Origin: Pseudomonadota bacterium
GTDB taxonomy: Bacteria; Pseudomonadota; Gammaproteobacteria; Burkholderiales; Nitrosomonadaceae
Length of the DNA: 6,120 nucleotides
Direction of reading: 5' to 3'
NCBI GenBank assembly: GCA_018240935.1
Contig: JAFEEV010000281.1
Coordinates: forward strand, 1 to 6,120
In this document: positions 1 through 4,967 of the stretch, piece after piece
Position numbering within the stretch: position 1 is the stretch's first letter
How the letters are laid out: every line of letters starts with the position of its first letter
Notes under the pieces: model-generated
What the model saw: only the letters and a program-made list of their open reading frames with translations
What the model was told of the DNA's origin: nothing
Databases searched by the model: none
Translations under genes and position numbers: made by a program

Positions 1-24
1 GGCGTTTTTTGTTTTAGAGGAGTG

Positions 25-576
25 ATGGAAATCATGACCGGATACGCAACACTTATCCGCTATGCCCTTTGGGCTGCGCTAATCATCGTTTGCGCGGGTT
101 TCGTCTGGTGGATGGCATCAACCATACACGACAACATTTACAACGATGGCCGCGCCGCTGAGCGTGCCGAATATCTTCAAAAGGATAAGGAACGCATTGA
201 AGAGCAAGCCAAGGAACTGAGCGAAGCAATGGAACGCGTTGCCGCTCAGAACCGGGAAAACTTAAACAAAACCATGGAGGTAATCAATGAACGTGACAAA
301 AAACTTGCAAAACTTAATGATGATATGCGCGTTATGCGCGCATCTTCTCGCGGGATGTGGATCAGTGCCAAAGCCTGTCCAGATAGTGGAGAAACCTCAC
401 GAGAACAAACCGACGGTGCCAGCAAGCCTGGTGGAGCCGGTCAAATACGACTTCCCGCAGATGTTGAACGACGTATTCAGGAAATCGGACAGTTAGCTCA
501 GGAAACGGTGATTAAGCACAATGCCTGTGTGGCTGAATTGAGGAATTTGGTGAATGTGTCAGCGGGTGATTTCTGA
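25..576 (+). CDS. Rz: Rz-like i-spanin (phage lysis, inner membrane subunit)
   Basis: This is the inner-membrane subunit of a phage spanin. With Rz1 it spans the periplasm and disrupts the outer membrane in the last step of host lysis. From ATG 25 the protein is 183 aa. A short N-terminal stretch is followed by one hydrophobic segment (about residues 13-31, ending in VWWMAS), then a long charged coiled-coil-like region (about 43-105), a Pro/Gly linker (about 128-145) and a second helical region (146-176). This is the N-in, C-out layout of Rz proteins. Cys118 and Cys168 are spaced much like the two periplasmic cysteines of lambda Rz. The start is uncertain: GTG 22, ATG 25 and ATG 34 are all in frame. 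The purine-rich AGAGGAG at 16-22 is close to ATG 25, and a TGA at 23-25 overlaps that ATG, which would suit coupling to an upstream lysis gene outside the window. The family call rests on architecture plus the nested Rz1. Confidence 0.85.
   Translation: MEIMTGYATLIRYALWAALIIVCAGFVWWMASTIHDNIYNDGRAAERAEYLQKDKERIEEQAKELSEAMERVAAQNRENLNKTMEVINERDKKLAKLNDDMRVMRASSRGMWISAKACPDSGETSREQTDGASKPGGAGQIRLPADVERRIQEIGQLAQETVIKHNACVAELRNLVNVSAGDF
276..281 (+). promoter_or_regulatory. Ribosome-binding site of Rz1
   Basis: GGAGGT lies 5 bases before ATG 287 and is a near-perfect Shine-Dalgarno match inside the Rz reading frame. It fixes the Rz1 start and argues that the nested frame is translated. Confidence 0.75.
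287..496 (+). CDS. Rz1: Rz1-like o-spanin lipoprotein nested inside Rz
   Basis: This is the outer-membrane lipoprotein partner of Rz. It is 69 aa, read in the +1 frame relative to Rz and lying wholly within it (Rz codons about 88-158). A Lys-containing N-terminus and hydrophobic stretch lead to the lipobox L-A-G-C, with the lipidated Cys at residue 24. The mature part is about 46 residues with seven prolines, which is typical of short, Pro-rich Rz1 proteins. A strong ribosome-binding site, GGAGGT, sits 5 bases before ATG 287, so this is unlikely to be a chance shadow frame. Embedding of Rz1 in Rz is well known from lambda and other phages. The protein is expected to bind the C-terminus of Rz across the periplasm. 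The residual doubt is whether the cassette still belongs to a functional prophage. Confidence 0.87.
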   Translation: MNVTKNLQNLMMICALCAHLLAGCGSVPKPVQIVEKPHENKPTVPASLVEPVKYDFPQMLNDVFRKSDS

Positions 577-590
577 TGAAATTTTAAAAT

Positions 591-618
591 TGCGGAACGA
601 CTCCGATTTTTGCGGAAC
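591..618 (+). repeat. Two direct copies of TGCGGAAC, 20 bp apart
   Basis: TGCGGAAC occurs at 591-598 and 611-618. Each is preceded by T, giving TTGCGGAAC, and the start-to-start distance is 20 bp (about two helical turns). The pair lies between the Rz stop and the tRNA, followed by a very AT-rich stretch (619-656). The first copy also forms a 4-bp stem (593-596 with 602-605) followed by a T run at 607-611, which could be a weak terminator for the spanin operon. A related TTGCGGAA occurs at 910-917 beyond the tRNA. The function is unknown; a protein-binding site near a phage end is one possibility. Confidence 0.5.
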
Positions 619-655
619 AAATATAATTTAAAATTAAATTAACTTGTTGATTATT

Positions 656-731
656 TGGCTCCCCGACCTGGGCTCGAACCAGGGACCTGCGGATTAACAG
701 TCCGTCGCTCTACCGACTGAGCTATCGGGGA
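656..731 (-). tRNA. tRNA-Asn(GTT)
   Basis: This is a complete 76-nt tRNA including an encoded CCA (plus-strand TGG at 656-658). The acceptor stem pairs TCCCCGA (731-725) with TCGGGGA (666-660), and the discriminator base is G, as in other bacterial tRNA-Asn. The D arm carries AGCTCAGTCGGTAGAGC and the T arm GGTTCGAGCC. The anticodon loop CTGTTAA gives anticodon GTT (plus-strand 696-698, tRNA positions 34-36). The gene reads leftward, so its 3' end points at the phage spanin genes. That is the end usually used as an attachment site by tRNA-targeting integrases. No clear terminator is seen downstream (left) of it. Confidence 0.97.
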
Positions 732-746
732 ATTGGTGAGTTGCGC

Positions 747-775
747 ATGTTAACGTTTTGAAGCCTTCCGGTCAA
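747..775 (-). promoter_or_regulatory. Probable sigma70 promoter of tRNA-Asn
   Basis: Read on the minus strand, a -35 box TTGACC (775-770; 5 of 6 to consensus) is separated by exactly 17 bases from a -10 box TAACAT (752-747; 4 of 6). The -10 is followed directly by GCGC, a GC-rich discriminator of the kind found at stringently controlled stable-RNA promoters. Transcription should start near 740, giving a leader of about 9 bases before the mature tRNA 5' end. Stringent control is an inference from the discriminator alone. Confidence 0.7.
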
Positions 776-996
776 CCATCAGATAGTGTTTTACACTGGG
801 AATTTCTTTATACAGCTAGATCCGGCTATGCCGGGCGAGAGAATTTTTGCAGTTTGATTGGATGATAAAGGAAGATTGGGTGAATTAGAACGAAATACCA
901 AACTTGCTGTTGCGGAAAATTGAAAGGAATAATTTTATCCGTGAATCCCTTGAAACGATGAGTTCATGCACTTTCGCGATACCTCAAATAGGGAAA

Positions 997-1007
997 TGGT
1001 ATATACT
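997..1007 (+). promoter_or_regulatory. Candidate extended -10 promoter for smbP
   Basis: TGGTATATACT contains a TATACT hexamer at 1002-1007 (5 of 6 to the sigma70 -10) with an upstream TG, but no convincing -35 at 16-18 bases. If used, the smbP leader would be about 110 bases and include the inverted repeats near 1020-1069. This is weak evidence. Confidence 0.3.
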
Positions 1008-1112
1008 GAATCCTGGTGCTCTGGTTCGCGGAAAAGGTTAATCCTTCTTCGATAAAGCGGTTAACCAGTCACTGAGATTTTTAAGAGGTATTCATGCAAT
1101 GTATTATTTATA

Positions 1113-1118
1113 AAGGAG
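1113..1118 (+). promoter_or_regulatory. Ribosome-binding site that sets the smbP start
   Basis: AAGGAG is 8 bases before ATG 1127. It favours that start over the in-frame ATG at 1094, which has only GAGG at a similar distance and would put polar and Cys-containing residues in front of the signal peptide. Confidence 0.8.
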
Positions 1119-1126
1119 TAATTATC

Positions 1127-1471
1127 ATGCGTACTATATCTGCAATGATTGTAACCGGAACATTGGCATTATTTATAAGCGCCCCTGTGTTGGCGTCAGA
1201 TGCTGGGCATACTTCGGAAGCGATGGAGCATGCCGGTAAAGCGCAAGCGCATGGAGAAATGGGTCACGCAAAAGAATCGCTTGAGCATGCAAAAGAAAGT
1301 TTAGCGCATGCAAAAGCGGCTCGTGATGACCATGCCGCATCTCATAAACATATGGATGAAGCGATCAAACATTTAGAAGAAGCGATCAAGCATGCTGATA
1401 TGGGACACGGTTCGGAATCAGCTAAGCACACCGAAGAAGCGATGAAACATATGCGCCAATCCGGGCACTAA
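1127..1471 (+). CDS. smbP: SmbP-like small His-rich periplasmic metal-binding protein
   Basis: The 114-aa precursor has a Sec signal peptide: MR, a hydrophobic core through about residue 20, and a VLA cleavage site before Ser24. The mature protein is about 91 aa with 15 His, no Cys, and many Glu, Lys and Ala. It is built from heptad-like repeats of the form EA..H..A or ESL.HAK (for example HAKESLEHAKESLAHAK and DEAIKHLEEAIKH), as expected for an amphipathic helical bundle with metal ligands along it. Length, repeat pattern and composition closely match SmbP of Nitrosomonas europaea, a periplasmic protein reported to bind Cu(II) and other divalent metals. A role in copper buffering or tolerance is therefore likely; ammonia oxidisers carry a heavy load of copper enzymes. 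The ATG at 1127 is chosen for its AAGGAG and for the signal peptide. The gene is alone on its strand and ends at a hairpin shared with hemH. Confidence 0.88.
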   Translation: MRTISAMIVTGTLALFISAPVLASDAGHTSEAMEHAGKAQAHGEMGHAKESLEHAKESLAHAKAARDDHAASHKHMDEAIKHLEEAIKHADMGHGSESAKHTEEAMKHMRQSGH

Positions 1472-1486
1472 TGTTCCGTCATAAAA

Positions 1487-1513
1487 CCCTCGGCTTTTGC
1501 CGAGGGCGGTTTT
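1487..1513. terminator. Bidirectional intrinsic terminator between smbP and hemH
   Basis: A perfect 8-bp GC-rich stem, CCCTCGGC (1487-1494) with GCCGAGGG (1499-1506), closes a TTTT loop. On the minus strand it is followed at once by TTTTAT (1486-1481), a good terminator for hrcA-hemH, whose last stop codon is only 8 bases away. On the plus strand CGG separates the stem from TTTT (1510-1513), a somewhat weaker terminator for smbP. The convergent arrangement supports shared use. Confidence 0.88.
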
Positions 1514-1514
1514 C

Positions 1515-2600
1515 TTAGTCGTTAGCGCCCATTGCTAACGCCAATTCTCGGGATAATTTAGCTGCTTCTGCGGTGACCTCGATATCCAACCACCCTTGCA
1601 GATGTGTACAAGTAATGTCGACCAAGGCCTCAATCCAGTCGCTGCGTTCGTTGAGACAGGGAATATAGTGAAATTCCTTGCCGCCCGCCTGAATGAATGT
1701 GTTTTTCGCTTCGATGGCGATTTCTTCCAGAGTCTCCAAACAATCGGAGACAAAACCTGGGCATATCACATCGACACGTTGCGTGTGTTCCTTGCCTAAT
1801 TGCTCCAAGACCACTGCCGTATAAGGCGTTAGCCATTTGGCTCTGCCGAAACGCGATTGAAAGCATACGGTGTATTGATTTGTTTCCAGCGTCAAGGCTT
1901 CGGCCAGTAGCCGTCCGGTTTTCTGGCATGCGCAATGATAAGGATCGCCTTTATCCAAACTGGCGCGCGGTGTGCCGTGGAAGCTGATGATCAATTTATC
2001 GGGCCGGCCATGCGCATCCCAGTAGTCACGGACATTCTGCGCCAACGCTGCAATATAACCGGGGTGGTCGTGATATTGTTTGACGGTGCGAAGCGCGGGC
2101 TGATTGCGCATCTTATTGAGTACGGCAAATACATTATCCATTGCCGCCGCGGTACTGCTGGCGGCATATTGCGGAAACAGCGGAATGACCAGAATGCGTT
2201 CGCAGCCCTGTTGTTGCATGCGGATCAGCACATCGGCAACCGAAGGCTTGCCGATATTCATCGCATACTCGACCAGCGGAGGATTTTTTAATCGTGCCGC
2301 CAATACTTCGCGCAGTCGTTCCGTTTGACGCTCGGTATGGACTTTGAGCGGAGAGCCTTCGGCTATCCAGATTTTTGCGTATTTCTCAGCCGATGCCTTC
2401 GGTCTGAACGGCAGAATGAAGCCATGCAGAATGGGCCACCAGATCAACCGAGGCACTTCGATGACCCGCGGATTGCTGAGAAATTCCTGGAGATAAGGGC
2501 GCAATGCCTGAGCGGTTGGTGCATCCGGCGTTCCCAGATTGATCAATAATACTCCGGTGCGATTCGGCGAACCGTGCTGATAAATGGATTTGGAAGTCAT
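1515..2600 (-). CDS. hemH: Ferrochelatase (heme synthesis)
   Basis: HemH inserts Fe2+ into protoporphyrin IX to make protoheme, the last step of the pathway, in the cytoplasm or at the inner membrane face. The protein is 361 aa, usual for proteobacterial versions. Visible signatures are LLINLGTPDAP (18-28), the SFHGTP motif at 206-211 with catalytic His208, and PGFVSDCLETLEEI (281-294), where Glu289 corresponds to the conserved acidic residue of the active site. No membrane segment stands out. The ATG at 2600 lies 30 bases downstream of the hrcA stop, with no strong Shine-Dalgarno, so the two probably share a transcript. The gene ends at the bidirectional hairpin. Nitrosomonas-type ammonia oxidisers make large amounts of c-type cytochromes, so demand for heme is high; the hrcA link may simply be inherited gene order. 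Confidence 0.97.
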   Translation of the reverse strand: MTSKSIYQHGSPNRTGVLLINLGTPDAPTAQALRPYLQEFLSNPRVIEVPRLIWWPILHGFILPFRPKASAEKYAKIWIAEGSPLKVHTERQTERLREVLAARLKNPPLVEYAMNIGKPSVADVLIRMQQQGCERILVIPLFPQYAASSTAAAMDNVFAVLNKMRNQPALRTVKQYHDHPGYIAALAQNVRDYWDAHGRPDKLIISFHGTPRASLDKGDPYHCACQKTGRLLAEALTLETNQYTVCFQSRFGRAKWLTPYTAVVLEQLGKEHTQRVDVICPGFVSDCLETLEEIAIEAKNTFIQAGGKEFHYIPCLNERSDWIEALVDITCTHLQGWLDIEVTAEAAKLSRELALAMGAND

Positions 2601-2630
2601 CGTATAAATTTTTATGCTGAGGATAATGAA

Positions 2631-3650
2631 TCAATGTTGCGATAAGCTGCTGGAAAGCAGTTTTGCGGTAATATCGACGATCGGGATAACGCGCTCATAA
2701 GCCATGCGCCGCGGACCGATTACGCCTACAGTGCCAACCACTTCTCCTTCGATTTCATAGGGCGCCGTTACTACACTGAATTCTTCCAGTGACGATACAT
2801 CGGATTCGCCGCCGATGAAAATTTTGACGCCATGTGCTTGCCTGCTCAATTCGAGTAATTGCAGCAATTTGGTTTTGCGTTCGAACAATTCAAACAGTTT
2901 TTTCAAGCTGATCAGGTTGTCGGACAAGTCATCGATCTGTAGTAAATTGCGTTCGCCGGCCAGAACCACCGCTTCGCTGCTTTCGTTGACGGCATCGCCA
3001 CCGGCTTCGATGGCCGCACTCATTAAACTGATCATCTCGCTGCGCAATTGTTTCAATTCGGTATCCACGCGCCCGCGGATTTCGTCCAAAGTGCAACCGG
3101 CATAGTGCTGGTTGATAAAATTGCCGGCCTCGATCAGATCCGTTTGGCTGTAGGGTGTATTGGTGAAAATGATGCGGTTTTGCACATCGCCTTCCGGCGT
3201 CACGAGGATCAGCAGAATGCGTTTTTCCGATAGCGCCATGAATTCGATGTGGCGGAATACCGCGCCTTTGCGCTTCGGTGTCACGACCACTCCGGCGAAG
3301 CGGGTCAGATCCGATAACAATTGCGATGCCGCATTGATCAAGCGCGATGGATTATCCGGGTGCAGCTGGTTTTCCAGGTGATTCAACTCAACTTTATCGA
3401 GTGTTTTGACGACGAGCAGGGTGTCGACAAATAACCGGTAACCTTTCGGGGTGGGCACTCTGCCGGCGGAAGTATGCGGGCTGGCAACCAGCCCCATTTC
3501 TTCCAGATCGGCCATGACATTGCGAATGGTCGCGGGGCTGAGGTCCAAACCGGAAAACTTGGATAGCGCGCGGGAGCCGACCGGCTGACCTTCGTGGATA
3601 TACCGTTCCACCAATGTTTTTAATAAGATTTGAGCGCGTTCGTTTAACAT
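2631..3650 (-). CDS. hrcA: Heat-inducible transcription repressor HrcA
   Basis: HrcA represses chaperone genes (groESL and/or dnaK operons) by binding the CIRCE inverted repeat, and its activity depends on GroEL. The protein is 339 aa, the family's normal length. The N-terminal winged helix covers about residues 1-75: ERAQILLKTLVERYI, GQPVGSRALS, the recognition-helix segment SPATIRNVMADLEEMG (38-53) and the wing HTSAGRVPTPKGYRLFVD (59-76). The rest is the HrcA dimerisation/GAF-like region, ending in the conserved VGVIGPRRMAYERVIPIVDITAKLLS. It appears to lead a two-gene unit with hemH. No CIRCE element is visible before it, so autoregulation through CIRCE is not supported here. A minus-strand TATAAC at 3694-3689 is a possible -10, about 40 bases upstream of the start, but it lacks a good -35. 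Confidence 0.97.
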   Translation of the reverse strand: MLNERAQILLKTLVERYIHEGQPVGSRALSKFSGLDLSPATIRNVMADLEEMGLVASPHTSAGRVPTPKGYRLFVDTLLVVKTLDKVELNHLENQLHPDNPSRLINAASQLLSDLTRFAGVVVTPKRKGAVFRHIEFMALSEKRILLILVTPEGDVQNRIIFTNTPYSQTDLIEAGNFINQHYAGCTLDEIRGRVDTELKQLRSEMISLMSAAIEAGGDAVNESSEAVVLAGERNLLQIDDLSDNLISLKKLFELFERKTKLLQLLELSRQAHGVKIFIGGESDVSSLEEFSVVTAPYEIEGEVVGTVGVIGPRRMAYERVIPIVDITAKLLSSSLSQH

Positions 3651-3859
3651 GGCGTCATTCTACACGAGTCAACAGGTTTCATTGGTTGGTTATAAGCGGT
3701 GATTTTGCCCTATCTTATCTATGCTAAACTTCCTTGATACCGGCTTACCGCGATGGTTTGGGGTTTTTCCCAAGGATAAGCCTTTCCGGCTGAATAATAT
3801 GTGCAAGATGCGATTTTACAAGCCCATCGGTATCATGCTTCATTAACTTTTTATTTTAA
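3651..3859. other. Intergenic stretch upstream of hrcA with nested inverted repeats
   Basis: No gene is seen. It must hold the hrcA promoter, but only a weak minus-strand TATAAC (3694-3689) is visible. From 3735 to 3835 there is unexplained symmetry. TGATACCG (3735-3742) can pair with CGGTATCA (3828-3835). Inside this, GGCTTA (3742-3747) can pair with TAAGCC (3777-3782), and TTGGG (3758-3762) with CCCAA (3769-3773) around a T-rich loop. This could be a small structured RNA, a leader, or an old degenerate repeat. I do not recognise a known RNA family. Confidence 0.4.
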
Positions 3860-4003
3860 GGAAGCACTGAAAAAGGTAGCGAGTGACGGTCAGGCAAGGC
3901 GAAATCAGATGAAGAAGCGCAGTTTACAAGATGTAAATGAGCATTTTGAGTCTGATTTCAACACAACATGATCGAGCGCAGTAGTTTTTCAGAGCTTCCT
4001 TAA
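3856..4003. mobile_element. MITE-like element (140 bp) with TTAA target duplications
   Basis: The element itself is 3860-3999. Its ends are 15-bp inverted repeats with one mismatch: GGAAGCACTGAAAAA (3860-3874) and TTTTTCAGAGCTTCC (3985-3999). TTAA flanks it on both sides (3856-3859 and 4000-4003), as expected for a 4-bp target duplication. Two further paired blocks share the same centre: GAAATCAGA (3901-3909) with TCTGATTTC (3951-3959), and TTTAC (3923-3927) with GTAAA (3933-3937). The whole element could thus fold into one long interrupted hairpin. AGCGCAGT also occurs twice (3916-3923 and 3975-3982). No ORF is present, so it must move in trans if at all. GGAAG-type ends and a 4-bp YTAR target fit IS5-family elements, but the parent transposase is not in this window and that link is inference. 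Confidence 0.8.
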
Positions 4004-4075
4004 CGATAATCCGGTCTTCATCATTTATTTAGACCTTGCAGCCAATACTTTAATAGCCAATGACAGTATCGAGCG

Positions 4076-4948
4076 ATGAATTCTTCATTTAAAACCATAG
4101 CGCTGATCGGTAAACATAAAAATCCCGAAATTGCGATACCGCTATTAAATCTTGCCGAGTATCTGACGGCCAGGAATTATAAAGTTTTACTGGATCATCT
4201 CACGGCAACGCACATCGGCAGTGACCTGTATCCGGCAGTATCGCTCGAGGAAATCGGCGCGCAAGCCGATCTCGCCGTGGTCATGGGGGGCGATGGCACG
4301 ATGCTCAACATTGCGCGCATGCTGGTGGCGCACGATGTTCCGCTGATCGGCATTAATCAAGGGCGGTTGGGTTTTTTGACCGATTTGTCGGTGGACACCA
4401 TGTTCGAAACGCTGGATGAGATACTGACGGGAAAATACACCACCGAGCGCCGCATGCTGCTGTATGCGGAAATTGTCCGGGATGGCGCGAGCGTCTTCAG
4501 CAGTCTGGCATTCAACGATGTCGTACTGTATCGCGGCATGAGCAGCGGTATGATCGAATTTGAAGTGAAGGTCAATAACGAATACGTGAATACCCTGCGT
4601 TCCGACGGATTGATCGTCAATACACCGACCGGTTCGACCGCCTATGCGTTATCGTCCGGCGGGCCGATCCTGCATCCCAGTCTGGATCTGATTGCATTGG
4701 TGCCGGTTTGTCCGCATACGCTCAGCAACCGTCCCGTCGTGATCGGTCCCGATGCCGTTGTGGAAATCCGCATGCACAGCAGCGCCAATGTGCGGATCAA
4801 TTGCGACAGTCATTCCTGCTTCGATCTGGAGCAAACGGACAACATCATCGTGCGGCGTTTTCCCAAGACGGTGCGTTTGCTGCATTCGGTCAATCACAGT
4901 TATTACCGCATGCTGAGAGAAAAGCTGGGATGGAGCGAATTTCCCTGA
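4076..4948 (+). CDS. nadK: NAD kinase
   Basis: NadK phosphorylates NAD+ to NADP+ with ATP or polyphosphate and is the only general source of NADP(H) in the cytoplasm. The protein is 290 aa, typical for the family. It shows the GGDGT signature at 71-75 with catalytic Asp73, then GINQGRLGFLTD (92-103), the Asn-Asp pair at 147-148 (NAD ribose contact region) and the RSDGLIVNTPTGSTAYALSSGGPI block (175-198), all in the usual order. The ATG at 4076 gives the conserved N-terminus KTIALIGKHKNPEI, but the ribosome-binding site is weak (GAG at 4071-4073). The gene is divergent from hrcA and 19 bases upstream of recN. The MITE ends only 72 bases before the start. No convincing -35/-10 pair lies in 4004-4075; the nearest hint is GATAAT at 4005-4010, just outside the element. 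Confidence 0.97.
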   Translation: MNSSFKTIALIGKHKNPEIAIPLLNLAEYLTARNYKVLLDHLTATHIGSDLYPAVSLEEIGAQADLAVVMGGDGTMLNIARMLVAHDVPLIGINQGRLGFLTDLSVDTMFETLDEILTGKYTTERRMLLYAEIVRDGASVFSSLAFNDVVLYRGMSSGMIEFEVKVNNEYVNTLRSDGLIVNTPTGSTAYALSSGGPILHPSLDLIALVPVCPHTLSNRPVVIGPDAVVEIRMHSSANVRINCDSHSCFDLEQTDNIIVRRFPKTVRLLHSVNHSYYRMLREKLGWSEFP

Positions 4949-4967
4949 TGCCCGTCTTAAAGCCATC

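Larger units (their letters stand above)
735..1126. other. Non-coding stretch between tRNA-Asn and smbP
   Basis: I see no credible gene here. The right-hand part holds the tRNA promoter. Small hairpins are visible: AGTGT-TTT-ACACT at 785-797 and CCGGC-TAT-GCCGG at 822-834, the latter with a T5 run at 844-848 that is too far away for a standard terminator. In the smbP leader, CTGGTT (about 1020-1025) can pair with AACCAG (about 1064-1069), enclosing AAGG/CCTT and a second GGTTAA/TTAACC pair. A single transcript leader could fold this way, but nothing matches a riboswitch class I recognise. Confidence 0.5.

Noticed and set aside
593..611. CGGA/TCCG stem with a T run after Rz, as a separate terminator feature
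   Set aside because: Only four base pairs; noted under the repeat, but too weak to call a terminator by itself.
822..848. CCGGC-TAT-GCCGG hairpin with a later T run, like a terminator
   Set aside because: The T run starts 9 bases after the stem and there is no gene on the plus strand upstream for it to end.
1094..1126. Upstream in-frame ATG for smbP
   Set aside because: Using it would add 11 residues in front of a good signal peptide, while AAGGAG at 1113-1118 is well placed for ATG 1127.
1697..2291. Overlapping plus-strand open frames of 96 and 118 codons
   Set aside because: Both are antisense to hemH, which has all its catalytic motifs; the translations look random.
3653..3675. Minus-strand TTGACT close to the hrcA start, like a -35 box
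   Set aside because: A -10 at the correct distance would fall inside the hrcA coding sequence, so transcription would begin after the conserved start codon.
3861..3889. AGCACT followed by GAGTG inside the MITE, resembling CIRCE
   Set aside because: The spacing is two bases too long, the outer bases of both half-sites do not match, and the left half is explained by the terminal inverted repeat of the element.
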